Source: Lentilactobacillus kosonis (GTDB taxonomy: Bacteria > Bacillota > Bacilli > Lactobacillales > Lactobacillaceae). From it: DNA of 64,000 nucleotides. Positions 1 through 10,788 of the stretch are shown here, in pieces. How positions within the stretch are numbered: the stretch's first letter is position 1; the number at the start of each line of letters is the position of its first letter. The stretch covers positions 1 through 64,000 of the forward strand of contig NZ_BEXA01000004.1 in assembly GCF_003864335.1 (NCBI RefSeq), read 5' to 3'. A model generated the notes under the pieces. It saw only the letters and a program-made list of their open reading frames with translations, did no database searches and was not told the DNA's origin. Made by a program: the position numbers and the translations under genes.

Positions 1-717
1 CCGACGTAATTCATTATTATTTTCAACAACGCTACTAGGTTCAACATATAAGGTTTGACCAGATGCACTTTGGTCATGAACAATCCCACCAAAGCGTTGT
101 TTGTATTCTGCTTTAATCGGAATAACAAACCGATCATCTCGAACGGTAATAATCGCTTCACTCAGGTACTTAGCATCCGGTCCCTTAATAAACTTATCCA
201 TGCGGGAACGAATATTGGTCTGAGTTCGCTGAATAGAACGACGAATCGAGCGCAGCTCAGAAGAAGCCCCATCCAAAATTCGACCATCGTCATCAACCGA
301 TCTAACCAAGGCAGCCGTAATATCTGGCATTAAGTCTAATTCTTCCACTAATTGATTAATCATTCGGAGTTCAACCTGATTTACCTTCAAGTCCGCAAAG
401 AAATCTACAACCACCTTCAGGGATACTAATAGTTTCTTTATGTGAGATAGTTCAGTACCAGATAACGATGCGTTTTCAATATTTAACCGTTTTAAGAATG
501 GCGCGATTTCCGTCAAATTAGGAATCGGAATCTCGCCCTTTAACCTGACAATGTCAGCTCCATCTGCCGTTTCCGTTAACCACTGATTAACCTGATCATA
601 ATCAGAACTAGGAGTTAATGAAGCCAATTGTTCCCGACCAGCATCTGTAACTAAAAATCGGTTAATCTGTTCTTTTATTTTGCTGTATTCAAGTGTTGTG
701 AATACTTTAGAGTTCAA
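1..717 (-). CDS. mutS2: Endonuclease MutS2, N-terminal part
   Basis: This is the first 239 codons of MutS2, a MutS paralogue that acts on branched DNA and collided ribosomes rather than in mismatch repair. The reading frame is open from a TTG start to the window edge, and the protein begins with the family's usual N-terminus (NSKVFTTLEYSKI). The visible part is the core and lever region. The ATPase (Walker A) and the C-terminal Smr nuclease domain lie outside the window. The TTG start is supported by an AAGGGG ribosome binding site a few bases upstream. It follows cvpA and zapA in the same direction, the usual Lactobacillaceae order. Identification is firm from similarity of the visible part; integrity of the rest cannot be judged. 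Confidence 0.9.
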   Translation of the reverse strand, partial: MNSKVFTTLEYSKIKEQINRFLVTDAGREQLASLTPSSDYDQVNQWLTETADGADIVRLKGEIPIPNLTEIAPFLKRLNIENASLSGTELSHIKKLLVSLKVVVDFFADLKVNQVELRMINQLVEELDLMPDITAALVRSVDDDGRILDGASSELRSIRRSIQRTQTNIRSRMDKFIKGPDAKYLSEAIITVRDDRFVIPIKAEYKQRFGGIVHDQSASGQTLYVEPSSVVENNNELRR

Positions 718-736
718 TTATTTCGCCCCTTTTTTA

Positions 737-1214
737 CTAAGCGTTATCAACTACGTGATCAATTTGGGCTGGTGCAGATTTAATAATGTACTTGGCAACG
801 TATGAATCCTGATATTGAGTTCTTACTGGTTCGCTAAACACTAATAGTAAATTCACACCTGCAAATACAAATAAATATGCAACTAACAGCCGCACAATTC
901 CACCAAAAATTGCGTTTACTTGCTTTAAGACTAAAATCTTTGTGGCAGGACTAATTACTCGTTTTAATAACATTACTAATCGCCAAACTAACGTATAAAT
1001 AAACTAGAAACGAGACCCAATAAACTAACTGATGGTGGCCAGTTAAATTAAATTGGGTAACTATCCAATCAGAAATTGCTGAATTATACCGCCAAGCTAA
1101 TGCCAAAGCAAATATAAAACCAACCAAATTTAAAAATTCGGCTACAAATCCCCGTCGATATCCTGAAATAAAACTTAATACCAAGATGACCACGATTATT
1201 AAATCTAAAATCAT
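737..1214 (-). CDS. cvpA: CvpA family membrane protein (one frameshift)
   Basis: CvpA/YshB-type integral membrane protein, named after colicin V production; its molecular role in Firmicutes is unclear. The first half (87 codons) holds hydrophobic segments near residues 1-20, 27-45 and 62-80. The second half is in another frame and carries a further membrane segment. The frames join at an AAAA run near 961-965: removing one A gives a continuous protein of about 158 residues, so this break looks like an inserted base. The start has an AGGAGA site that overlaps the end of zapA, implying co-transcription. Family assignment is good; the exact length depends on how the indel is repaired. Confidence 0.8.
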
Positions 1215-1216
1215 AT

Positions 1217-1474
1217 TTATTTCTCCTGGTCGCTCGCAGAGCCTGCCTGTTTAGCAGCTGCTTCTTTCATTGATAATTGATTTGAAATGGCATTAAATGC
1301 AGTTAAAATAGCTCGATCATCCTTACTGGTATTAGGAAGTTGATCTTTAATCTTAGTCAACTGATCATTTAACAAATCAGCTGTGGCCTGCATGTGCTCA
1401 TATGATCCCTCACCAATAAAAATGTATGGTTTACCATCAATTGTCGCCTTAAACCTTCTTTTTTCGTCTTCCAA
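1217..1474 (-). CDS. zapA: Cell division protein ZapA
   Basis: Small coiled-coil protein of 85 residues that binds FtsZ and bundles protofilaments at the division ring. The N-terminal strand region (RFKATIDGKPY) and the following helix with a heptad pattern are typical of Gram-positive ZapA. The start is TTG with an AGGGGTG site eight bases upstream. It is intact and is the first gene of the zapA-cvpA-mutS2 transcription unit, which lies directly downstream of the terminator after the DUF1292 gene. No promoter was identified with confidence in the 70 bases before it. Confidence 0.88.
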   Translation of the reverse strand: MEDEKRRFKATIDGKPYIFIGEGSYEHMQATADLLNDQLTKIKDQLPNTSKDDRAILTAFNAISNQLSMKEAAAKQAGSASDQEK

Positions 1475-1499
1475 GAATCATTCACCCCTAAAATCAATT

Positions 1500-1542
1500 A
1501 AAAAGGACTGGGAGTCGAAAATTTTCACTCCCAATCCATTTT
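1500..1542 (-). terminator. Terminator after the ireB-ruvX-DUF1292 operon
   Basis: A hairpin with arms GGATTGGGAGT and ACTCCCAGTCC around an AT-rich loop is followed on the minus strand by TTTTT. It lies between the DUF1292 gene and zapA and should end the ireB operon. Confidence 0.85.
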
Positions 1543-1547
1543 AACAA

Positions 1548-1856
1548 CTATTCTTCTTTATTATCTTCATCATCACCATGAAGGAAAGTATTTAGAACAG
1601 ATTCAATCATGTCCCATTCTTCATCGCTTTCAATTAGTTGGAGCTCGCCACCTTGTGGATCCGATGGATCATCATCAGCAGGTAAAGCATAAGCTTGAAT
1701 GTCAACTTCTTCATCATCGCTCTTGCCAGTAGGATAAATCAAAATATACGATTTATTAAAATCCTCTGATTGGAATGTGAATAAAACGTCGTATAATTGT
1801 TCGTCGCCATTTTCATCAACTAGTGTAATTTGTTGTTGGATTGGTTCTTCAGCCAT
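1548..1856 (-). CDS. DUF1292 domain protein (YrzB type)
   Basis: Acidic protein of 102 residues of the DUF1292/YrzB family. No biochemical function is known for the family. The core pattern (ITLVDENGDEQLYDVLFTF, then the YILIYP strand) is clear, followed by a very acidic tail rich in Asp and Glu. An AAGGGG site sits seven bases before the ATG. It is the last gene of ireB-ruvX-DUF1292, an arrangement conserved through Bacilli, and is followed by a strong terminator. Intact. Confidence 0.85.
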   Translation of the reverse strand: MAEEPIQQQITLVDENGDEQLYDVLFTFQSEDFNKSYILIYPTGKSDDEEVDIQAYALPADDDPSDPQGGELQLIESDEEWDMIESVLNTFLHGDDEDNKEE

Positions 1857-1869
1857 TAATAGTACCCCT

Positions 1870-2304
1870 TTATATTTGTGTTAGTTTCCCCTTGCGATCT
1901 AGATAATTCTGAAGAATTAAGCTAGCAGCAAGTTTATCAATTACCTTTTTACGCTTTCGGCGAGAAACATCTGCTTCTTCCGTCAGCATTCTTTGTGCTT
2001 CAACTGTAGTTAAACGCTCATCTTCAAAATCAACAGGTAACTTAAACTTATCGCTTAACATTTTACCATACTCTTGAGAGGCAATTGCTCGATCCCCAAT
2101 CGTATTATTCATGTTTTTAGGTAAGCCAAGAACAAATCCGCCAATCTGAAGCTCATCAACTAATTCAGCAATTCGATCCAATCCGAATTCGCCTTCATCT
2201 TCATTGATGCGCACAATTTCAACTCCTTGCGAGGTCCAACCGAAAGCATCACTTACCGCAACACCGACAGTTTTAGAACCAACATCTAATCCCATTATCT
2301 TCAT
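1870..2304 (-). CDS. ruvX: Holliday junction resolvase-like RuvX (YqgF)
   Basis: RNase H-fold nuclease of 144 residues, the YqgF/RuvX family, proposed to resolve Holliday junctions and implicated in 16S rRNA maturation. The N-terminal motif [16 protein letters not shown] holds the first catalytic Asp. Further acidic positions lie in the [10 protein letters not shown] region and in FEDERLTT. The ATG follows the ireB stop codon immediately, so the two are probably translationally coupled. Intact and of normal length. Confidence 0.93.
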   Translation of the reverse strand: MKIMGLDVGSKTVGVAVSDAFGWTSQGVEIVRINEDEGEFGLDRIAELVDELQIGGFVLGLPKNMNNTIGDRAIASQEYGKMLSDKFKLPVDFEDERLTTVEAQRMLTEEADVSRRKRKKVIDKLAASLILQNYLDRKGKLTQI

Positions 2305-2582
2305 CTAATCGGTTCCCTTACTTTCATTGGGATGATTATCTAAATAAAAACGAACCAGTTCTTCAATAATTTCATCACGCTCGTGACGCCGAATTAAATT
2401 TCTAGCATCAAGATTACGGGGAATATATGCAGGATCACCTGAAATTAAGTAACCAACAATTTGGTTGTATGGATTATATCCCTTTTCTTCAAGGGAACGG
2501 TACACAGTTAATAACGTATCCCGGACATCCTTTTTTGATCATCACTGAAATCAAAAAACATGGTTTTATCTAATGAGTTCAT
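2305..2582 (-). CDS. ireB: IreB family phosphoprotein (UPF0297), one frameshift
   Basis: IreB in enterococci is a small phosphoprotein target of the Ser/Thr kinase IreK and affects cephalosporin tolerance. The true start is the ATG at 2582 ([16 protein letters not shown]). The frame breaks after about 17 codons at a six-A run (minus strand, near 2531-2536); one added A restores the family sequence [20 protein letters not shown] and gives 92 residues. This is a textbook homopolymer deletion. The gene starts the operon with ruvX and DUF1292 and lies downstream of alaS. Confidence 0.88.
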
Positions 2583-2618
2583 ATAATTCACCTCTATGAC
2601 TAAAAGTCATTTGAATTA

Positions 2619-2647
2619 ATTTTAACCGATAAGCACTGAAACTACAA
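2619..2647 (-). promoter_or_regulatory. Probable promoter of ireB operon
   Basis: Minus strand TTGTAG, a 17-base spacer, then TAAAAT, about 40 bases before the ireB start. This is a reasonable sigma-A match, but the hexamers are imperfect. Confidence 0.5.
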
Positions 2648-2676
2648 TCATGGTAACCAAATTGTTAAAAAATAAA

Positions 2677-5316
2677 TTATTGTTCACTCAACCAATCCAC
2701 TGCATCGGTCATCGCATTTTCAAGACCAGCTGGATTTTTCCCACCAGCTTGGGCCATGTTTGGTCGGCCGCCACCGCCACCTTGAATGTTTTTAGAAATT
2801 GCCTTAATTAAATTAACTGCTGACAATCCAGCCTTAACGCCAGCGTCACTGGTTGCGACAATTAAATTGGCCTTATCACCTTTACCAGTTCCAAGCACCA
2901 AAACATCAGAAATTTGCTTGTCACGCCAAGTATCAGCTAATTGTCTTAGTTGATCCATTCCTGAATCTTTAATTACCCCAGTAGTAATTGTATATTTACC
3001 AGCTGTTTGCGGATTACCAAAGACATCTTGAGCCTGTTGTGAGGCCATCTTTGCTTCTAATGCTGACTGTTTTTGTTCAAGTTCTTTGACTTGTTGTTGA
3101 AGCTGATCAACTCGATTGCCGACTTCTTTCATCTGTGTAACCTTGAGTTTAGCAGCAATTTGCTTCAAGTTAGTTTCTTCATTGTTTAAGAATTCAAATG
3201 CTTCCTTTGAAGTAACAGCTTCGATTCTCCGAACGCCAGCTCCAACTCCTGATTCAGACAAAATTTTAAACAAGCCCAATTCATTAGTGTTCTTAACATG
3301 CGTTCCGCCACAGAATTCAATTGAAAAGTCTCCAATGCTAACAACTCTAACTTGGTCGCCATACTTTTCACTGAACAACGCAATGGCACCCATCTTCTTA
3401 CCAGTTTCAGGGTCGGTAACTATAGTCGTGACATCAAGTTCTTTAAAAATTTGCTCATTAACAAGGTCTTCAACCCGTTGTAAATCTTCTGAAGTAACAG
3501 AACCAAAGTGATTAAAATCAAAGCGTAAGTATCCTGGTTCTACTAATGAGCCAGCCTGTTGAGTATGGCCACCCAAAATATTCCTTAAAGCTTGATCCAA
3601 TAAATGTGTTGCCGTATGATTCTTTTCAACTTTACTATGGAAAGCTTTATCAACTTTAAGGCTATAAGTTGCTCCCTTCTTCATAGGTTGTAGCAAGTTA
3701 ACCGTATGGAGATTTTGACCATTGGGAGCATGTTGAACATCAATTACTTCAGCAACTTTGGTACCTGTTACATCAAAAATATCACCCTTATCAGCAACTT
3801 GACCACCCATTTCAGCATAAAATGGTGTTTTATCGAAAATTACTTCTGCCTCACCAGTTTTAGTTTCTTCAACTAGCTTTTCATTTTCAATTAGCACAAC
3901 CGCCTTAGAATCATCAAGTTCTAACTGATCATAACCAACATACTCACTTTGGTCCTTAATTTCAATTAATAGGTCTCGCTGTACTCCCATTGATTTAGCA
4001 TTGCTTCGCGCATTACGTGCCCGATCCTTTTGTTTTTGCATTTCTGAGCTGAAGCCACTCTCATCCACTTTAATACCAGCATCTTCAGCGGATTCCTGAG
4101 TTAGCTCAAGTGGGAAACCGTAGGTATCGTAAAGTTTAAATGCTGTTTGCCATCGATAACATTAGAACCGCTTTGTTTGGCCTCTTCAATCACTTCATTT
4201 AACAGTTTTAATCCACCTGCTAAGGTTTCATTAAAACGATCTTCTTCTGATCTAACGACCTTTGCAATGTAATCGCTTTGTTCCAAAACTTCTGGATAAT
4301 GTGATTGTAACGTTTCACCAACAATTGGCACGAGCTTATAAAGGAATGACTCATTAATTCCAAGTTTTTGGCCGTTAACAATTGCTCGTCTAATCAATCG
4401 ACGAATAACATATCCACGACCTTCATTTGATGGAATGGCTCCATCACCAATTGCGACAGTGATTGCTCTGGCGTGATCAGCAATAACTCTAAAACTTTGG
4501 TCCAGCTTAGCATCATCACCATACTTTTTGTTTTCGCTAAGCCGTTCAGCCTCATGAATCATTGGTAAAACAGATCTGTTTCGAAATTGGTCTTCGCATT
4601 TTGAAAATCGAAACAACTCGTTCAAGTCCCATTCCCGTATCAATATTTTTTCGAGGAAGTGGTTCATAAGTCCCTTCTGGTGTGTGATTAAATTGTGAAA
4701 ACACAATATTCCAAACTTCAAGATAGCGTTCATTTTCGCCACCAGGATAATTCTCAGGATCATCTGCAGCCAGGTTATTAAATGATTCTCCGCGATCATA
4801 GAAAATTTCTGAATCAGGGCCTGATGGTCCCTGTCCAATATCCCAAAAGTTATCTTCAACTTCGATAATATGATCTGGAGCCACCCCAACTTCTTCCCAA
4901 TATTGTTTAGCGTCAGTGTCTTTAGGGTAAACTGTCATATAAAGTTTTTCTGGATTCCAACCAAACCATTCAGGTGACGTTAATAACTCAAACGCCCAAG
5001 TGATAGCTTCCTTCTTAAAGTAATCACCAACTGAAAAGTTACCGAGCATTTCAAATAGAGTGTGGTGACGTGGTGTTTTACCAACATTTTCAATATCATT
5101 TGTCCGAATAGATTTTTGAGAACTTGTCATCCTTGGATTCTTTGGTACAACTGAACCATCAAAATATTTTTTCATTGTGGCAACCCCTGAATTAATCCAC
5201 AATAAAGTTGGGTCATCCACTGGAATCAACGAAGCACTAGGTTCGATTGAATGTCCTTTTTCTTTAAAAAATTCCAAATACATTTGCCGAATTTGGCCGC
5301 TCGATAATTCTTTCAT
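2677..5316 (-). CDS. alaS: Alanine-tRNA ligase (three frameshifts)
   Basis: Class II AlaRS, which charges tRNA-Ala and edits mischarged Ser/Gly. The ATG at 5316 has an AAGGAG site and gives [17 protein letters not shown]. The catalytic domain is followed by the editing domain with [12 protein letters not shown] and FCGGTHV zinc-site motifs, and a C-terminal coiled coil and glycine-rich DHHA1 domain ([14 protein letters not shown]). The frame is lost twice close together, near 4601-4608 (one C missing after ATTTT) and near 4566-4570 (one T missing), and again near 4145-4148 (AAA for AAAA). Repair gives about 880 residues, normal length. An essential single-copy gene with three indels argues for sequence error. 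Expression is controlled by the T-box upstream. Confidence 0.95.
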
Positions 5317-5551
5317 TATAATTCTCCTTACCAAAAATAAAACACCGTTGCATTTAGAAGAGACGCCTTTTAAAGGACGCGGTACCACTCTAATTGCAAC
5401 GATGTTTCGTAACCACTTTTATTTCCTATAACGTAGGATTTGCGTTTGACATTATCTATGAAGATAGCACTTAGAGTAATCAATAGTTTTTCACATTAAC
5501 CAAAACTTTTCTTAAAAAGACCAGTACTAAGCATGTTCTTCAGTCACAAAA
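5317..5551 (-). promoter_or_regulatory. T-box riboswitch, alanine type
   Basis: The leader contains the T-box AGTGGTACCGCG (minus strand, near 5376-5390) inside a competing hairpin whose arms GTTGCA and TGCAAC (5400 to 5346) are followed by TTTTATTTTT. Stem I lies upstream. A GCT triplet at 5466-5468, followed by ATCTT as in other T-box specifier loops, is a good candidate for the Ala specifier. Uncharged tRNA-Ala would favour the antiterminator and allow alaS transcription. Confidence 0.9.
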
Positions 5552-5580
5552 ATTATACGTTTTTGCAAATAATCTGTCAA
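5552..5580 (-). promoter_or_regulatory. Consensus promoter of alaS leader
   Basis: Minus strand TTGACA, 17-base spacer, TATAAT: a perfect sigma-A promoter that starts just after the cshB stop codon region and reads into the alaS T-box. Confidence 0.92.
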
Positions 5581-5588
5581 TAATCGTT

Positions 5589-6947
5589 CTAATGATATCG
5601 GGTTGAGCTTTGCTTTCTTTGCTTTCTCTTTGCCCGTTGTTCTTCACGTTTCTTAACTCGGCGATCCATTTCGTCTTTACGTTCAAGATTCATCTTGATA
5701 CGACGTTTATAACCTGGTTTAATGTTCTTTTTCTTCTTTTTGATCATCCCAATCATTGTGGGATCAAGTTTCTCTTGCTTTTTCTTATGAGTAGCCCGTC
5801 GATTACGATCGTACGTATCAATCACTTCATGATTCTTAACTGCCTTAGGTTTGAACTTAATCCCCATTGATTCTAATTCACTGATTTCGTCTTCTTCATC
5901 AGGAGTGTATAGGGTAATGGAGATTCCTGACATTCCGTTACGTCCAGTTCTTCCAACCCGGTGAATAAAGAACTCTAAGTCATCAGGAATATCATCGTTA
6001 ATTACGTGAGAAACCCCTTCAATATCAATTCCCCGAGAAGCTAAATCAGTTGCGACGACGAATTGAAATTCAAGCTTTTTAATCCGACGCATCAATTGTT
6101 TACGTTCACGAGGCTGAACTCCTCCGTGAATCATTGCGACCTTTAACCCTTGGCCCTTCAAAAAGGCAGCGATTTCTTCAACCCGATTTTTAGTATTGGC
6201 AAAAACTAATGCTAAATATGGTTCACCAATCGTTAATAATTCATGAATTAATCGATTCTTGTCTTTTCCTTTAGTAGAAATTAACCAGTTATCGATTGTT
6301 GGACTAATGATCGTAGAAACTGGAATTTCTTCTATGACCGGATTGTTCATGTACTTCTTCAAAAAGATATTTACTTTTTGAGGAATTGTAGCTGAAAAGA
6401 CCATCATTTGAACTTCTTTACCAAAACTACTTGCAATCTTATCAACGATATCCAGGAATCCCATATCCAAAGTCATATCGGCTTCATCAACCACAAATTG
6501 ATGTGCGCTATGAATATCAAGATGTTGTCCAGCGATTAAATCCCAGATTCTTCCGGGAGTACCAATGACGATATCTGGCTGTTCATGTTTTAATTTTTCA
6601 ATTTGGCGATTCTTATCAGTTCCACCAACGTATGATCCAATCGTAATTTGGGTGTCAGAATGGTTATCGAGTTGTTTAGCATCTTCAATAATTTGATAAG
6701 CTAATTCCCGACTAGGTGTTGTAATTACAGCTTGAGTCTTATCTGAATTAGGATCAAGTTTGTTAAAGATTGGTAGTAAAAACGCATGAGTTTTACCACT
6801 ACCAGTAGCTGATTGGCCCACTAAATCTCTACCTGACATAACAATTGGAATCAACTTCGTCTGAGCTGATGTAGGTTGCTTAAAGTTTTTCTCCTTTAAG
6901 GCTGCCATTAAAAATGGCTTAAGATTAAAATCTGAAAATTCTGTCAT
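5589..6947 (-). CDS. cshB: DEAD-box RNA helicase, CshB type
   Basis: ATP-dependent RNA helicase of 452 residues, probably acting in cold adaptation and ribosome or mRNA metabolism. Motifs in order: Walker A SATGSGKT (about 45-52), TPSREL, the DEAD box VDEADMTLD (about 153), SAT in FSATIP, and HRVGRTGR in the second RecA domain (about 335). The C-terminal 80 residues are strongly basic (runs of Lys/Arg), typical of CshB and useful for RNA binding. It is intact. It lies between nrnA and alaS in the same direction with nine bases between it and nrnA, so the two are probably co-transcribed. Confidence 0.92.
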   Translation of the reverse strand: MTEFSDFNLKPFLMAALKEKNFKQPTSAQTKLIPIVMSGRDLVGQSATGSGKTHAFLLPIFNKLDPNSDKTQAVITTPSRELAYQIIEDAKQLDNHSDTQITIGSYVGGTDKNRQIEKLKHEQPDIVIGTPGRIWDLIAGQHLDIHSAHQFVVDEADMTLDMGFLDIVDKIASSFGKEVQMMVFSATIPQKVNIFLKKYMNNPVIEEIPVSTIISPTIDNWLISTKGKDKNRLIHELLTIGEPYLALVFANTKNRVEEIAAFLKGQGLKVAMIHGGVQPRERKQLMRRIKKLEFQFVVATDLASRGIDIEGVSHVINDDIPDDLEFFIHRVGRTGRNGMSGISITLYTPDEEDEISELESMGIKFKPKAVKNHEVIDTYDRNRRATHKKKQEKLDPTMIGMIKKKKKNIKPGYKRRIKMNLERKDEMDRRVKKREEQRAKRKQRKQSSTRYH

Positions 6948-6955
6948 ATATTCTC

Positions 6956-7901
6956 CTATTTGCTTTCGGAAACTAATGTATCTAACTTCTTCATAAATTC
7001 GTTAATTTGTTCTGTGTTTTCAACAACTGCACCACTGGCTAACTCGTGACCGCCACCGCCATATTCTTTGGCTAATTCATTGATTGCTGGTCCCTTTGAT
7101 CTCAAACGGATTCTAAACCCACCGTCTTTTTGTTGAACAAAGATTGCCCAAGCATCTACATCAGCAATTCTTCCTGGCAATGGAACAATTGCTGATGTAC
7201 TTTCATCTCCAAGATTAAATGGCTCAAGGACTTCATCAGTCAAAACCAAGTAGGCAGCACCACTATCAAGAATATTTAAGTTTGAATATACATATGCTGA
7301 TAGGCGAGCAAGCGGAATATCAATTTCATCTTCAATTTGATTGATTTCAGCCGCGCTAAAGTTATAACCGGTTAATTTACTGGCAACCTCGAATGTATGA
7401 GAAGAAGTAGCGGGATACATAAATCTTCCCGTATCACCAACAATCCCCGCATATAAGACTCTGGCAGCATTATCAGGCATTGTTAATTCTTCACGGTTAG
7501 CATCAAAAAATCATAGATTAACTCTGAGGTACTTGAAGCCTGATCTTCAACCCACTGAATATCGCCAAATGCATCATCATTTGGATGGTGATCAATTTTA
7601 ACCATGGCTTTCCCAGTCGTATAACGCTCATCGTCAACTCTTGGTTGATTGGCGGTATCAACGATAATTACCAAAGCATTCGTATACTGATCATCTTTGA
7701 CTTCATCAACTTTTCCAAGCCAATCAAAACTGGCATATTGCTTACCAACACAAAGAATATTTTTTTCTGGAAAAGAAGCTTTTAAAATATCAGCTAACCC
7801 CATTTGTGACCCGATGGCATCTGGATCAGGATGCTTGTGCCGATGAATGATTATTGTTTGATATTGCTTAATTAATTCGAGAATTTGTTTTTTTCAACCA
7901 T
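6956..7901 (-). CDS. nrnA: DHH/DHHA1 phosphoesterase NrnA (two frameshifts)
   Basis: Bifunctional oligoribonuclease and pAp phosphatase, which clears nanoRNAs and the sulfur-metabolism by-product pAp. Motifs: HKHPDPDAIGS near residue 20, the DHH motif in KIDHHPNDD, and the C-terminal GGGGHELASGA of DHHA1. The start is the ATG at 7901 with an AGAGG site. One break is at a seven-T run (7888-7894) directly after the start, and another at AAAAAA (7505-7510); both need one more base. The repaired protein is about 315 residues, as expected for the family. It is followed closely by cshB. Confidence 0.9.
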
Positions 7902-7971
7902 TGTTATTACCTCTCGCCATTTAATAGAACACTTAAGTATATCTTATTTGATAATGAATGTTAAAGCAAAC

Positions 7972-9059
7972 TTACTTAAATAAGTCTAAATTTTCATAAT
8001 TTAAGTCATCTAAGTTGGTAATAGTAATTCCTAAAAGCCGAACTCCCCTGTCAGAACTGACTTCCGGGACTTCCTCTAATAATTCAGTGGCTAACGATAA
8101 AAATTCAGTTTCGTCGTTACTAATATAACGATCAAAACTAACTCGCTTTGTATACGTAATAAAATCGGAGAATCTAATTTTTAATACAAGGGTCTTCCCA
8201 TGCTTTTTTTGTTTAATCACTTCTTTAGTAACTAGGTTAGCGATTTTAGTTAATGCGGATCTAACCTCATCATCAGTAACTAATACCGAACCGTAAGTAC
8301 GTTCTTTACCAATCGATTTTCTAACTCGATTGGCTTCCACAGGACGATTATCAATTCCCCTAGCTCGTTCATATAAAACATGACCAAACTTCCCGAAATA
8401 TTTGATTAAATCTAGTTGTTCCCACTTAATAAGATCTTCACCATTATTAATGTCTAATTCATGCATTTTTGGCACAGTTTTTTCCCAACTCCCCGAAACT
8501 TTTCAATCGGTAAAGCCGCTAGAAATTCTCCGGCATCTTTTTGATCAATAATTGTCATCCCAGCAGGTTTGGCATAATCAGACGCTTCTTTAGCAAGAAA
8601 TTTAGAGTAAGAAACTCCGACTGAACACGTTAATTTAGTTCTTTGCCAAATTTTGGTCTGAATTTCACGAGCTACCTGAATCGGATCATTAATCTCAAGC
8701 TTATTTTTCGTGATATCTAAATAAGCTTCATCTAAGGCATAAGATTCTACAGTATCAGTGTACTCATTAAATACTTCATGAATAATTGCCGAGTACTTTC
8801 GATAGAAATCAAAACCCGAAAACCTAAAAACAGCATCTGGGCATAATTTTAAGGCTTCCATAGAACTCATTGCTGAGTGAATTCCATACTTTCGTGCATG
8901 GTAATTAGCCGTTGAAACCACACCATGTCCACCAGTTTTTCGGGGATCATGCGCAACAACTAACGGCTTATTCTTTAAACCCGGATCTAAGAGTTCCTCA
9001 ATTGAAGCATAGAAGGCATCCATATCAACATGAATTATTTTGCGATTTTTATTTTTCAT
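7972..9059 (-). CDS. dinB: DNA polymerase IV (one frameshift)
   Basis: Y-family translesion polymerase. The N-terminal palm has [13 protein letters not shown] and the catalytic [10 protein letters not shown]; the C-terminal half carries the little-finger domain. The frame breaks at TTTTTT (8478-8483): one added base joins FRGVGKK to [13 protein letters not shown], giving about 362 residues. I prefer the ATG at 9059; a TTG at 9068 in the same frame is possible, but the promoter upstream would then leave almost no leader. The gene has its own promoter with a LexA-type box in the spacer, so it is likely SOS-induced. Confidence 0.92.
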
Positions 9060-9077
9060 TTTTATCAACTCATAGTA

Positions 9078-9106
9078 ATTCTACAAGAACGTGTGTTCTT
9101 TTACAA
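9078..9106 (-). promoter_or_regulatory. dinB promoter with LexA/DinR box inside
   Basis: Minus strand TTGTAA, a 17-base spacer, TAGAAT. The spacer contains the palindrome AGAACACACGTTCT (9086-9099), which matches the GAACNNNNGTTC core of the Gram-positive LexA box. Repressor bound there would cover both promoter elements. Confidence 0.8.
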
Positions 9107-9109
9107 GTC

Positions 9110-9137
9110 AAAAAAGTAAGCATTTCTGCTTACTTTC
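9110..9137 (-). terminator. Terminator after yajC
   Basis: Hairpin AAAGTAAGCA/TGCTTACTTT with loop GAAA, followed on the minus strand by a T run, directly after the yajC stop and upstream of the dinB promoter. Confidence 0.82.
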
Positions 9138-9144
9138 AAAAAAA

Positions 9145-9566
9145 TTATTTATTTTCTTCTGAATTGGTGTCTTCTGGTTGATCAGAAGTAGCTGGTTGCT
9201 TAGCATCAGCTGATTCAGAATTCTTAGCAACTACTTGGTCATCAGCAGGTTGAGCTGGTTCACTAGCACTTGCATTATTGTTAGCAGCTGGTGCTGCCAC
9301 AGCAGGTTGTTTAATTTGAGCAATTGCACTTAAATCAAACACCAAGTAAATTCCGTCACAATCAAGTGTAACAGTTTTTTCTGTATTGTTTATTTCATCA
9401 ACAACTCCGTGTAAACGGCCAATTGTTACAACCTGGTCCCCAGGCTTTACCCGAGAAGTTCTTCACGACGTTTTTGTTCTTGCTTACGTTGTGGTCGAAT
9501 CATAAAGAAATACATTAAACCAAATAACACAACAATCATTAAGATTGAGTATACTGAACTATTCAA
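9145..9566 (-). CDS. yajC: Preprotein translocase subunit YajC (one frameshift)
   Basis: Single-pass membrane protein that associates with SecDF/SecYEG. The TTG start at 9566 (GGGGTG site) gives a hydrophobic segment (SILMIVVLFGLMYFFMI) followed by the conserved IRPQRKQEQKRREELL. The frame breaks near 9450-9455 (one C or G missing), then resumes as VKPGDQVVTIGRLHG. The repaired protein has about 140 residues. The last 50 residues are an unusual low-complexity tail rich in Ala, Pro, Gln, Glu and Asp, longer than in Bacillus YajC but common in lactobacilli. It follows tgt and ends at its own terminator. Confidence 0.9.
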
Positions 9567-9629
9567 TTATTTCACCCCACTTATTCTCATACTTCCAACT
9601 TTAACAAATTAATTTGAAAAGGTCTACAC

Positions 9630-10783
<1,154 letters not shown>

Positions 10784-10788
10784 CTAAA

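Noticed and set aside
3116..3511. Plus-strand ORF of 131 codons inside alaS
   Set aside because: Antisense shadow of a conserved coding region, no ribosome binding site, no recognisable protein pattern. The same applies to other plus-strand ORFs inside minus-strand genes (for example 51849-52187 and 54534-54851).
4101..4889. Separate 262-residue protein between the alaS fragments
   Set aside because: Its first half is AlaRS read in the wrong frame; only the part after about 4570 matches AlaRS. It is a product of the indels.
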